DNA of 64,000 bases from Dichetophora obliterata. Taxonomy: Eukaryota; Arthropoda; Insecta; Diptera; Sciomyzidae. The stretch covers positions 39,994,819-40,058,818 of the forward strand of contig OY986439.1 of assembly GCA_963920525.1 (NCBI GenBank), given 5' to 3'. The stretch's first letter is position 1, and each line of letters opens with the position of its first letter. Shown here piece after piece: positions 32,041 through 42,965 of the stretch. Made by a program: the position numbers and the translations under genes. The notes beneath the pieces are model-generated. The model saw nothing but the letters and a program-made list of their open reading frames with translations, was not told the origin of the DNA and searched no databases.

Positions 32041-34703
32041 TGTCTTGCACTCCACTAAATATTATGTTATGGAACTGTAGAAGTATCCGACAAAAATCTG
32101 ATGAGCTATTTGACTTTTTAATTCATAATTATGTTGATGTTTGTTTGTTGTCTGAAACCTGTTTAAAAAACTCCGACAAACTTTCTCACAATCAATACCG
32201 TTGCTTACGATATGATAGAGAAACCAATAAAGGTGGGGGGGTTGCCATCATAGTTAAGAAAACGATACAAGTCACTGAGATTCAGTGTATTAAAACCGAC
32301 GTTATAGAAAATATTGGTATCAATATTCTGCTTAAAAATGCCGCGAAAGTCAGCTTATTTAGTGTTTATTTTCCAGGTGGTACTTCCTCGCCTGAACTTC
32401 GCTTAAAATACAAAAATGATCTAAGAAAGCTTTTTTCCACGTCTCAATATTTTATTTTTTGTGGTGATTTCAACAGTAGGCACAGAGACTGGAGTTGTCT
32501 TCGAGCAAACGCTTGGGGTAATATTTTAGCTGAAATCACCTCCTTATACCCTGTAACCTTATCATATTCCTCTGACCCAACCTATTTTCCTGCAAGTTCC
32601 AAAGCAAATCCTTCTACGCTAGACCTGACTATCTCAAATATCCCTGCATATATTTCCCAACCAATGGCTATCAATGCTTTAAGCTCCGATCATTTGCCAG
32701 TAAAATTTAAACTTTCAGCAGATGTAGCATTTTGTGATAACTTAGTTCTTGATTACAGGCTCACTCGCTGGGAACGTTACAAGAAAATACTGAAAAATAA
32801 TTTCAGTAATTTAAATCTGGATTTTAACACAGTCAGTAATAGTTCGGAGATTGATAGTCACGTAACATTTTTTACAGATAAAATCAACGAAGCAATTCAC
32901 AAAACCACTCCAAAAGTTCCTATGCAAAATTGTTTTGTCAAAATTCCTGCGTATATAGTGTCCTTAATAAAAATTAAAAACAATTTTCGACGAGACTGGA
33001 TAAGATTTAAAAATAAAATCGATTATATATGCATGAGCAAGCTGATCGTAAAAATAAGGATTGAAATCCAACAGCATAGAAATAAAGCTTGGAATAATAC
33101 GATTAGTAAACTTGACAAGCGCTCAAAACCATTTTGGAATATTACTAAAGTTTTGAAGAAGAAGTATATGAATATTCCTCCACTAAATGAAAACGGCACA
33201 ACCCTTATTACAGGTTCAGATAAAGCTAATGCTTTTGCTGAAAGTTTTCTTTTCAATCACAGAGTGTCTGATGGTCTGAGTAATCAGACTCACATAGGTA
33301 CTGTTAGAAATACTCTGCATAGTTTTGATCAATCTGCAATTGACCCCAGTTCCATTAAATATGTTTCCACAGATACAATTGAGTTCTTGATTCGTGTCTT
33401 GCGACCAAGAAAGGCTTCGGGCTTGGACGATGTTAAAAATTTTATGCTCAAGCAACTTCCAAAGGCTGGAAGAGAATATTTAACATTTCTTATAAATTCT
33501 TGCTTGAAGCAACATTATTTCCCTAGTGCTTGGAAAGTAGCTCGTGTTTTGCCAATTCCAAAACCAGGAAAACCGAGTAACAGAACAGGTAACTATCGTC
33601 CCATAAGCCTTCTAAGTAGTATCGGAAAAATTTTGGAAAATGTTATAAAAGATGATATGAACATGTTCATTGACCGTAATAATATTATTCCTCTCGAGCA
33701 ATTTGGTTTTCGGCAGGGACATAGCACTTCACATCAAATTAAAAGAATTTGCAAACACATAAAAAGCAATTTTTGCAGTAAGAAATCTACAGTAATGGTC
33801 CTGCTCGATGTAGAGAAAGCTTTTGATTCCGTTTGGCATGACGGCTTAATTTTTAAATTGATCAATTTTAATTTCCCTTCCTACTTGATCAAAATTGTGC
33901 AAAGTTTTCAATCAAACCGTTATTTTTGTGTGTGTATAAATGGAGAATTTTCTGATCTGCGTGAGATTCCTGCTGGTGTCCCACAGGGATCTGTCTTAGG
34001 ACCCTTATTGTATATTTTGTTTTGTTCAGATATACCTAAACGCTCAAGCTGTGAGTATGCATTCTATGCTGACGACACTGCAATATATTCCTCGCATGAG
34101 TTCGGTCAATTTGCTCTGATCGAACTACAATGCGCATTAAATGAGCTTATTTCATATTTTCATAAATGGAAAATAAAACTAAATGCCAGTAAAACGCAAG
34201 CCATCTTTTTCACAAGAAAAAGAAAATCTTGCTATTATCCTAGCCTAAATATACAAATTACTGGCTACAATGTACCCTGGGCAAATAACGTTAAGTACCT
34301 GGGAGTAGTTTTGGATCCGAAGGTTCTCTTCAAAGATCATATTGGTAATATAATTAACAAATTTAATATTGCCATAAAAATGCTATACGCACTAATTAAC
34401 AGAAAATCCAAGCTTTGTCATAATAGTAAAATAGTACTTGTTAAGGTAATTTTTTAAGCAATAATCTTGTACGCATGTCCGGCTTGGGGAGCTTGAACCC
34501 AAACATATTACAAAAAGCTACAAATCTGCCAAAATAAGCTGCTTAAAATGGCTCTTGATTTGCCTTGGTATTATTCCACGATAGAGCTTCATAGAAAAGC
34601 GAAAGTGGATTTAATTTCTGATAGAATTGAAGATATTACAAGCAATTTCGAATCAAGATGTAGCATATCGAATAATGAGCTAATAACAAATTTGCCAGGT
34701 TAA
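32040..34703 (+). pseudogene. Jockey-type ORF2 (AP endonuclease + reverse transcriptase), two premature stops
   Basis: ATG at 32040 opens an 887-codon frame ending at TAA 34701-34703, with internal stops at codon 806 (TAA 34455) and codon 819 (TGA 34494). Residues 5-225 are the APE-type endonuclease: N12 (WNCRSI), E39 (LLSET), GDFN at 142-145 and SDHLP at 216-220. Residues 455-800 are reverse transcriptase: NYRPISLLSS, VMVLLDVEKAFDSVWHDG with catalytic D590, AGVPQGSVLGP and FYADD with D678/D679. The C-terminal domain after the stops (ILYACPAWG, then KLQICQNKLLKMALDLPWYY) is still recognisable in frame. All catalytic motifs seen are intact. The enzyme nicks target DNA and primes reverse transcription there. 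Confidence 0.92.
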
Positions 34704-35050
34704 ACCTTAATCAGTGGTTGATATGATGTTTGTTTCATATTTCTTTGAGCTGCATACTCTTTATGCTCCTCGTTTTCTAGTCAATTTTTAATTTTTTTTT
34801 TAATTTATTTATTTACTATTTATTTATAGTTGCATATTTATGAAGGTTTTTGCTAGCAGTTTTCCTTTAAACAAATCGATTGATTACTAAGCCCGATATC
34901 TAACTTATTTATTTTGTATTGTAATATAATGTTCTAGATGTAATGTATTGTATATATATCTCTGTACATTGTGTAATAACTATACGTTTTGTAATGAATT
35001 TTGAATGCTTAAATAAACTAATAATAATTAGAACTACCCCAATTAATTAA
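34704..35050 (+). other. 3' UTR of the Jockey-type element
   Basis: AT-rich non-coding sequence from the ORF2 stop to the target duplication. AATAAA occurs near 35011. The tail has AATAATAATT rather than a clean poly(A), followed by about 20 bases that could be element or filler. Confidence 0.6.
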
Positions 35051-35064
35051 TGGTCAAGATTTTT

Positions 35065-35700
35065 GGGTCAAATTTTGAAAAATCCCTCTTTGACCCATTT
35101 AGAGTGCCCTAATCGAGTCCAAATGTATGACCGACCCCCACAAACTTTGGAGGGCCGATCCACCCATGCCAGTGGCGATCCCATTTCGCTGATTTTTTCA
35201 TGTAAAGTGCCAAAAATGGTGATTCTTTGAAATGTTTGTATGGGGAACCCCCCAGAGGGATTCCAGGGAGTGTGCCACTGCCAAGGTTGGATCGGCCCTC
35301 CAAAGTTAGTGGGGGTCGGTCATACATTTGGACTCGATTGGGGCACTCTAAAGGGGTCAAAGACCCAACTTTTGACGTTTGTCCCGTAGGGTCAAATTTT
35401 GAAAAATCCCTCTTTGACCCATTTGGAGTGCCCCAATCGAATCCAAATGTAGCTTACTTTGGAGCGCCGATCTACCCATGCCAGTGGCACACCCCCTGGA
35501 ATCCCCCTGGGGTTCCCCATACAAACATTTCAAAGAATCACTATTTTTGGCACTTTACATGAAAAAATCAGTGAAATGGGGTCGCCACTGGCATGGGTGG
35601 ATCGGCCCTTCAAAGTTTGTGGGGGGTCGGTCATACATTTGGACTCGATTGCAGCACTCTAAATGGGTCAAAGTGGGATTTTTCAAAATTTGACCCTACA
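35065..35700. repeat. Array of alternating direct and inverted GC-rich blocks in the fold-back element
   Basis: One block (GGGTCAAATTTTGAAAAATC, then TTTGACCCATTTRGAGTGCC, GAGTCCAAATGTATGACCGA, GATCCACCCATGCCAGTGGC) occurs at 35065-35250. It is inverted at about 35250-35400, direct again at 35393-35530 and inverted at 35530-35700. This gives two hairpins in tandem. The open frames here are translations of the repeat. Confidence 0.85.
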
Positions 35701-35831
35701 GGACAAAAGTTAAAAGTTGGGGAATTAGAATTTGTTTTAGAGGTATAGTTAATTGGGCTAAGTTTCTTATTTTGATCCCTAGAATACGATTTTCAATGAG
35801 CAATGGGCGATTTTTAAATAGACCCGTCCTA

Positions 35832-36150
35832 ATGTACAGAGTCTTCGTTATGCAGTTTCTTAGGAATTGGAGCGCATCCAGTTCATTTTGTTTTTAGACC
35901 GTAATGATTGCAGTACTACAAGGGTATTTGAGGTCTAAGCTTCAGTTGATTTATTTTACTCCATTCACTGCCATGTAGCTGTCAATCGTTTCATACACAA
36001 AATCCGAGAAGCCAAGTGAAAATGCTGCTCCACAATTTTTTCCTCGATATGCACCTCTATAAAGGCTCACATTTGCATCCAAGCGATCAACTTCGCACAT
36101 ATTATTTTTGAGAGTTGAGTTATTGAATAGAGTTGAATGTTTATTTTTTT
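35832..36150 (-). pseudogene. piggyBac-like transposase fossil B, catalytic-core part
   Basis: From about 36110 downwards the frame reads CEVDRLDANVSLYRGAYRGK and GFSDFVYETIDSYMAVNGVK. It corresponds to the piggyBac motif GGVDxxDxxxSxYRxxxRxKKWW, whose first Asp is the third catalytic Asp. The KKWWW part is degraded (KNCGAAF). After two stops it reads TGCAPIPKKLHNEDSVH up to 35832, where the fold-back element starts. Sequence above 36150 no longer matches. Similar GCCTGG-x-CCATATGG words near 30340-30370 and 36520-36545 in inverted orientation may be its eroded termini. Confidence 0.65.
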
Positions 36151-36640
36151 CTTTTGGATTTTGAATATCGAAGAGCATTTGATAACAAATTAGCGCTGAA
36201 AGCTGTAGATGCAATGGAAACAACTGAATTGTCCAACCACTTTGTCAAATATATTCCAATATCCTTCACAGAAATATAAAGGAAGTACAAAAACAACGTT
36301 TTTCTGTTTTCTGTATAACTTTTTTGTCAGATAATGGGTATGTTTTTGGTATACGAATTGCACGGAGATTTCAAATAGCTATATATCCACAGTTTTGAAG
36401 TCCAAGTATTGGACTAGTGGAAAAATTGTGAACAAATTGTCGAAGTAAAATGAAAATGGGAGACTTCGCATTACCTACGAATTTAAAAAAAATAAAACGT
36501 ATTGACAAAAAACCTATGTCACGCCTGGCGCACCCATATGGAACGCTCATATATAGTTTAAGAAAAACATTTGATTACTATATTTATTTGTACATGTTTT
36601 ATGCACAAATTAAAATTTAATTTAATTAAAAGTTGTATTG
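36151..36640. other. Probable 5' flank of piggyBac fossil B, non-coding
   Basis: No coding frame is convincing. CACGCCTGGCGCACCCATATGG at about 36521 is the inverted counterpart of sequence near 30345 and may mark the fossil's end. Confidence 0.35.
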
Positions 36641-37150
36641 TATTTAACAGTGCTGTAAATGGAAATGGTTAAGTTATCTTCACGAATCACAAAATTTTCT
36701 TTAAAATTGCATTAAATCGTTAAAGCATATTTTTGCATATTTTGCATTAAATACACGGTTTTGCATATTTTAGAAAACAAGCCTGCTTTTGCATATTAAT
36801 TGCGCATATTTTTTTATATCTTAAAAGAAATGCATGTGTTTTTTGCATATTTTTGCTTTTTTTTATTTGCAACCATTTAAATTTAATGCGACATCTTTTG
36901 GTAAAGCATTCCTTATGATTATTACTTGTATGTTCACTTCATATTTTTGCTGTTTGTTTTTAAATTTATGTTATATGTATCTTAAAATAAATTGTTTTTT
37001 TTTAAATTATTTTCAATATTTATTTTTGTGCCGATAAAAGCATATAAGAAACATATCTTTAATTGCATATTTTACCTGTTTTAAGCACATATTTTATAGT
37101 TTTAAGTGCATTTTATATGCGCATATTTTTGACTTTTTAGTGCATGAGAT
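36641..37150. repeat. Cluster of GCATATTTT motifs, possible hAT-type MITE
   Basis: About nine GCATAT words occur between 36725 and 37130, most followed by TTTT. A CAGTGCTGTAAATGG at 36650 resembles a hAT end, but the flanking 8-mers do not match well and the right end is uncertain. Confidence 0.4.
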
Positions 37151-40100
37151 TCCTAGCTCTACTTATAACTATCTTAAGTCTAAAAATATCTTAAAAAATT
37201 AACATAAAATGTGAATTTACATATAACTTTCAATACAATATTTATCAGGTCATTTCCTTACCTTAGTGTCACATATGTGAGTTTTTCTTAAGGTACAGAA
37301 GGGTTAAGATAACAAAGATAAGGGGGAGGGGAATGAAATACATTTTATCTCAAACATTAGTACCAAACAAACGCTACAATCAGCACAATCAGCTATAAGC
37401 TTAATTCCTAGCTGCTGCTGCTCCCACTTCTAAACTGTCAATTCCTTAGCCAAACCGATTTAACATCCACACATTCATACACAAGCTAGCAAACGACACT
37501 TGTCAGTGACCAGAATATGTGTGCATCGATGTGGAACTTCGCATGTTCCCACTCTAGCATAACGCACATGCGTCAAATCGACAGAAGTGGCAATCAATTT
37601 ATTAACTCGATGGCCACCCCGGTCCTAAATCAAATGCAAATCAGCGCCTGAGGGAATTTTAAAAATATACGAAAATAAAAAAAGAAAAACTACGACAATG
37701 GAACAAATTGATGGCAATGAATCAAAGTCAACATGAATTTGCAGAATTAACAAAAATGTGTATTTTTAGAAATACTCGAGAGAAAAAGCGTTGTGAGCAA
37801 GAATTAATGCGGAAAACCAGCAAAGAGGAAATAAAACAGGGAACGCACAATAAGATTGATACACACACATACACTCACCCACACACAGGCTCGAAAAAAG
37901 GGCAAACAATATAAAAAATTTAACCAATCAATTTGCAGCTTTGTGTATGTGTGTGTCTTTGTTGGCTTTTTTCAAAATGACACTGTTGCCTAACGGTATA
38001 TATTTGTATTTGCATTTGTTGCTGTGTATTTGTGGGTTTTTTTTTTCTTAATATAAACAGGCTTAGCAGTGAATATGTGACTGTGGCTTGATTAAGCATG
38101 GTTAAATGTCAAATTAATGCCAGTTAATTATTTAATTATCTAACACAGCTCACAAAGAACCAAAAAAAAAAAAGGATATCTACATCAAGTCCTATCCTTA
38201 TTCGCTGATGCTGTGGCTGATTAACGCTTTAAGAAGTAAAGGACAATAGCGACGACACTTCAATGTGATTTAGCGGTTAAGGCAGGGGCTTTTTTTAAAT
38301 AAAGCAATAATTTTAAGGTTAAAGATAAATGCTTCGGGTGAATTTTAGCTAATTTTTTTTCATTTAGTGCTTTTTATAAATTTTGTACTAGTGTACGCAT
38401 TAATATTAATGACAGACCCTTAAAAACAGCTAACAATAACAACAACAACAACAACTATTACTACAACAAGGCAAACAAGTTAACCCTTTGCTAACCACTG
38501 TTAATGGCTTTGAATTATGTGAAAGCTTCAGCGTCATTGCAAAAAAAAGCTATTTACGCTTCTAAAGCTCTATGAAAACATTCATACACCCATACACCCA
38601 CACACACACACACACACACATATATGCACACAAGCACACAAAGAGCAGGCTGAAAGGTTTTAGCGAGTAAAAAGCAGCTTTGTGTAAGCTGCTGCTTTGT
38701 GAAAGCAAAACAAAAATTCAAGCTCAGTGCCACTCAGCTTGTCCTATGTGTATGTGTGTGTGCGTGAGTGTGTTTGTGTGTATTCTAGATTTGTATATTA
38801 GTCTAAAACGTTGTTTTACACACAAATAAAGAGCCATGATTATGGAATTTGGCGTCTGGGACGAATTACACAATATCCCGCTCAGAGTCAAAGACACTGC
38901 AAGACTATCATTGAAACTTTTTTGAAGTAATTAATTCTTTACTGGTTTTATCAGTCTCTACAAAAATGGTTCTATCTTAACTAGGAAGACACAACTTAAA
39001 AATTAGAGGACCTGATACAGCCCTGTAGCCAGAATTTTCAATGCGGATTGTTTTGATTAAAAAATGTATTAATACTAATAATAATATTCCTTATTAATTA
39101 TCGAATATGGGGCTTTCTTAGGCAAAATTAATTACTATTTTCTTATTCTTAAATGTGATTTTCGTCACCCTAAATTTCATCAACATGGTAACTCGTAAAT
39201 TTTTATTTTGTCGAGTTAATTTTGTAAAAGGGTCACACGTTTTGCATAAAATTATCTCGAATTATCTCGAATTATCTCTCAAATAGTTCAAATTGAGAAT
39301 GCTTCCATTGCACATTGAAAATAGTATCTAATTTTTAGAAATTATTTCCAGATAAGTAATTTTTCAAACTCCTTTCAACCTTTTTGAGCTTTATATATGA
39401 ATGGATACTTCAGATTTGTATTCACCAAAACAATAGATTTTAACTAAATTATTTTTAATTTTAAATAAATTTTATTTTAATATTTGATCTTAATGCCAAA
39501 TAATTTCATGACGCAAAAGCTTGCAACAACGAACAATTTTTTCCAGAACAAACCACCAAGCAGACAAGACAGACTGTTTCGTTGATCGCTACATCAACAC
39601 TTCAGTAGTCTTTTGTGGTTTCTGCAGTCCATCTATATTGAAAATCTTTTATGCACAACTTGTTATGTATGATCTCAATTTGTTATTGGCTTTTTTTGTA
39701 TATTTTTCATCGTGAATAACATTTGAAATAATATATTTTTAATTTTTTTTTTTTATTTCTTTACGAATTTCATGGTTTGATAAACGAATTTAGCCGATTA
39801 AAGTTGGTAAGCTTTTGCTTACAGTGCTTAAATTGAATTCGACACAAATAGCTGATGGAAGATTGACAGATTGGTCGAAGTTCGAAAAATCACTACATAT
39901 ACATATCAATCAATATACGCTATTACCAATATTTAATTTCTTCCAATTTCAGAAGTTATTTTTGCTGGCGGCAGCAACGAGAATAGTAAGGGAAAAAAAT
40001 TAGCTGTATTTAATTTTCAAATTCAAAAAAAGTTAAATAGAAAAACAAGTTCAATTTTTATTTCATATAAAATGTGAATAATCGACATTCACACCACCTT

Positions 40101-40158
40101 AGCTATTATAAAAGAACACTTTTTGAAGAAATTCAGAGATTGAATATTTGTACATCAC
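37151..40158. other. Non-coding stretch with simple repeats
   Basis: A (CAA)n tract lies at about 38430-38460, (CA)n tracts at 37860-37890 and 38590-38625, and GT-rich sequence at 38745-38785. No coding sequence is supported; the open frames are low-complexity or lack motifs. Confidence 0.55.
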
Positions 40159-41262
40159 CATAGATGGGCACTTTGCAGTACCAGTAAAATTGCAGTAAAA
40201 ATAAATTTTTACTGATAATGAAATTCAATTTGCATTACCAGTAAAATTTTACTGATTACTGAAAAAAATTGCAGTAAAAATAAATTTTTATTGATTACTG
40301 GGAAAAAATTGCAGTACAAATAAATTTTTACTGATAATGAAATTCAATTTGCATTACCAGTAAATTTTTACTGATTACTGGAAAAAATTGCAGTAAAAAT
40401 AAATTTTTACTGATAATGAAATTTAGTTTGCATTACCAGTAAATTTTTACTGATTACTGAAAAAATTTGCAGTAAAAATAAATTTTTACTGATTACTGAA
40501 AAAAATTGCAGTAAAAATAAATTTTTACTGATTACTGAAAAAAAATTGCAGTAAAAATAAATTTTACTGATTACTGAAAAAAATTGCAGTAAAAATAAAT
40601 TTTTACTGATTACTGAAAAAATTGCAGTAAACATTTATTTTTGCAATTTTGTTCAGTAATCAGTAAAAATTAATTTTTACTGCATTACTAAAAAAAATTG
40701 CAGTAAAAAGCAATTTTTTTTAGTAATGCAGTAAAAATTAATTTTTACTGATTACTGAAAATATTGCAGTAACAATTTATTTTTGCAATTTTATTCAGTA
40801 AGCAGTAAAAATTTATTTTTACTGCAATTTTTTTCAGTAATCAGTAAAAATTTATTTTTACTGCAATTTTTTTCAGTAATCAGTAAAAATTTATTTTTAC
40901 TGCAATTTTTTTCAGTAATCAGTAAAAATTTATTTTTACTGCAAATTTTTTCAGTAATCAGTAAAAATTTACTGGTAATGCAATTTAAATTTCATTATCA
41001 GTAAAAATTTATTTTTACTGCAATTTTTTCCAGTAATCAGTAAAAATTTACTGGTAATGCAAATTGAATTTCATTATCAGTAAAAATTTATTTGTACTGC
41101 AATTTTTTCCCAGTAATCAGTAAAAATTTATTTTTACTGCAATTTTTTCCAGTAATCAGTAAAAATTTACTGGTAATGCAAATTGAATTTCATTATCAGT
41201 AAAAGTTTACTGATTACTGCTTCTAGTAATGCAGTAAATATTTACTGCAGTGTGCCCATGTA
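40159..41262. mobile_element. Palindromic minisatellite element with TIRs
   Basis: A unit of about 36-40 bp (ATTACTGAAAAAAATTGCAG plus TAAAAATAAATTTTTACTG) is repeated in tandem in one orientation up to about 40680 and in the opposite orientation from about 40690 on, so the whole is a 1.1-kb palindrome. Outer ends read GATGGGCACTTTGCAGTA and, in reverse complement, CATGGGCACACTGCAGTA. TGTACATCAC occurs exactly at 40149-40158 and 41263-41272 and may be the target duplication; an 8-bp alternative (CATAGATG / CATGTATG) matches at only 6 positions. It has no real coding content. Confidence 0.75.
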
Positions 41263-41490
41263 TGTACATCACGCATATATACAACATCAGCATTGGCATT
41301 TGGTCTAACCCAGGTATACAGTGTTACGCGCAAAATCTCTCGCTTGTCGAAATCGAGTTTGGCCGACTCAGTGGATAAGGCCGTGGGTATTTTGTTGTTG
41401 ATAATTTTGGGCGCCACGCGATTCACCCAATTCCGACCGGCTCCAATTATCGCGATCCTTGAGAACCGTAGCGAATTCAATAAAAAAAAA

Positions 41491-41630
41491 TTCCAAATTT
41501 AAGTTCAAATACAAAATCTTTAAATTTATTTATAAGTAATCAATTAACCCTATAAAACAATTCCAAATTTAAGTTCAAATACAAAATCTTTAAATTTATT
41601 TATAAGTAATCAATTAACCCTTAACCCTAA
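41491..41630. repeat. 70-bp tandem duplication inside the LTR
   Basis: TTCCAAATTTAAGTTCAAAT and the following 50 bases occur twice in succession (41491-41560, 41561-41630) with no difference seen until the last bases. The same pair is in the right LTR at 48618-48757. Confidence 0.9.
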
Positions 41631-42269
41631 CTATAACACTCCTGTCGCAAACAATCGATTGTTTCCCCTAGGCTCACCATTTTCATTATCATATAAAAAT
41701 CCAAAATAATTTCTTAATGTCTAATAATGGGAATTTAATCATCAGTTACACAAGAAAAAAATGGCGTTAATCAAATATTTAATAATACTCTGAGTTTTAC
41801 TCTCAGTAATAGGGTAAATTTCATAAAATCAAAATAAGTTATACCATATATAATATTTAGAAAAAAAAATAAAAAAGGTTAATGGCTAATAGTTGGAATC
41901 TTTAGTTTCACAACAAAAAAAAATTGTGAGATATTTTAAAATTGAAATTAAAAATTTGACGCGTATAAAATTCATGGATATTAACTATATTCTTCTTTCC
42001 GTGTATTAAAAGGTTAAATAATGAAGTAACTTAATTTTGGATTTAGATTTAGCTTAATAAAATTTCCATTACCAACTCTAGCATTAAATTATCAGCGAGA
42101 GCATTAAATTATCTGCGACTGCAGTTTGCAAAAATCAATATTACATTAAAAAAATAACACCGCAATTAATAAAAATATCAAGAAATGCGCTACTTGGCTT
42201 CTTGACTCAAGGGAAAAAAAAATAGAACCGCGACTTTTCTTTTCAAAAAAAAAATAATTAAATTAAAAA

Positions 42270-42341
42270 TTCTACGACCAGGATTTGAACCCGGGACTTC
42301 CGCGTGATATGCGAGTGACTGAACCTCTGGTCCACCGTGAC
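42270..42341 (-). tRNA. tRNA-like unit B in the left LTR
   Basis: On the minus strand: A-box-like TGGACCAGAGG (42334-42324) and perfect B box GGTTCAAATCC (42291-42281), 43 bases apart as in tRNA. A D stem GAC/GTC, a 4-bp anticodon stem with loop ATATCAC and a full T stem (CCGGG/CCTGG) can form. The acceptor ends do not pair. T5 (42269-42265) follows 12 bases after the B box and a longer T run follows that. This is a pol III-type architecture; a functional tRNA is unlikely. The same unit is at 49397-49468 in the right LTR. Confidence 0.55.
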
Positions 42342-42965
42342 CCTTGTTGCTCGATGGTCTAAGGCTGCTTGTAAGCGAGCGGAGGTCGGCAATTAATTAA
42401 CGATATTAAGCCACGATTAAGCCACGCCGTGATACGGAATAATATAAAAATCCACTTAATGGGAAAACCTCAGGACGTAGTAATCGTATCTTGCACTTGG
42501 ATTCTCTCATAAGCCTACAATGGCTGTGATTTTCTCAGAGCAGGTGACTCCAATACCTTATCTCCTCGATGCAGGTGACTCAATTCCCTTATTTGCTTTA
42601 ATAATTCTTTTATTCTAAACAACCAACAATTGTCGGAACCCTTTAAAGAAAACTTATCCAGTAAGAAAACACTCAGGTCACCTTGCAGAAATATTCACTC
42701 TGCCACCGTATAACAAAACCTCGACTTCTTACCGCTCTATTTAACCGCCAACTCCTCTTGATCTTCATTATTGGTATTGCCTGAGCTCCTCGTTAAGCTA
42801 GCTAGTAACTGTGCTGCTGAATAAATAGCCCAAACCTGATTCTATGTACCCTTATAACTATTCTAATCTATTTACTGACTTATATATTTTATTTTTCCCT
42901 TATAATTAGTATTTCCTTACTACATTATTAGCTTCAATTAACCAAGAAACCAAAAAAGAAAAAAA

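Larger units (their letters stand above)
30779..35050 (+). mobile_element. Jockey-type non-LTR retrotransposon, 4.27 kb, 14-bp target duplication
   Basis: TGGTCAAGATTTTT occurs exactly at 30765-30778 and 35051-35064 and flanks the element. Joining the flanks restores the fold-back element sequence, as its opposite arm shows. Inside are a short 5' UTR, ORF1 (30910), ORF2 (32040-34703) and a 350-bp 3' UTR ending in an AATAATAATT-type region without a long poly(A). The 5' end appears complete because promoter-like motifs and both ORF starts are present. Three in-frame stops (one in ORF1, two in ORF2) are the only disabling changes I saw, so it died recently. Confidence 0.9.
30617..35831. mobile_element. 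Fold-back (TIR) element with TA target duplication, host of a Jockey insertion
   Basis: TA (30617-30618 and 35830-35831) flanks ends reading GGCCGGGTCGATTT and, in reverse complement, GGACGGGTCTATTT. The arms continue with ATCGCCCATTGCTCA and GAAAATCGTATTCTAGGGAT for about 150 bp. Excluding the 4.27-kb Jockey element and its duplicated target, the element is about 0.93 kb. The TA duplication fits the Tc1/mariner group. Its right part (35065-35700) is a GC-rich array of alternating direct and inverted copies of one block. It has no coding capacity and sits inside piggyBac fossil B. Confidence 0.85.

Noticed and set aside
35109..35693. Several overlapping open frames of 67-111 codons
   Set aside because: They are by-products of the GC-rich direct/inverted block array and mirror each other.
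36834..37037. 67-codon hydrophobic frame
   Set aside because: It arises from the T-rich GCATATTTT repeat region.
40407..41004. Repetitive open frames with SVISKNLFLLQFF units on both strands
   Set aside because: Both strands give the same peptide because the minisatellite is palindromic; no start context or known family.
40159..41262. CRISPR-like regular repeats
   Set aside because: No unique spacers between repeats, a palindromic layout with transposon-like ends, and a eukaryotic context.
42270..42341. Functional tRNA gene
   Set aside because: Internal boxes and T arm fit, but the acceptor stem cannot pair; kept only as a tRNA-like unit.
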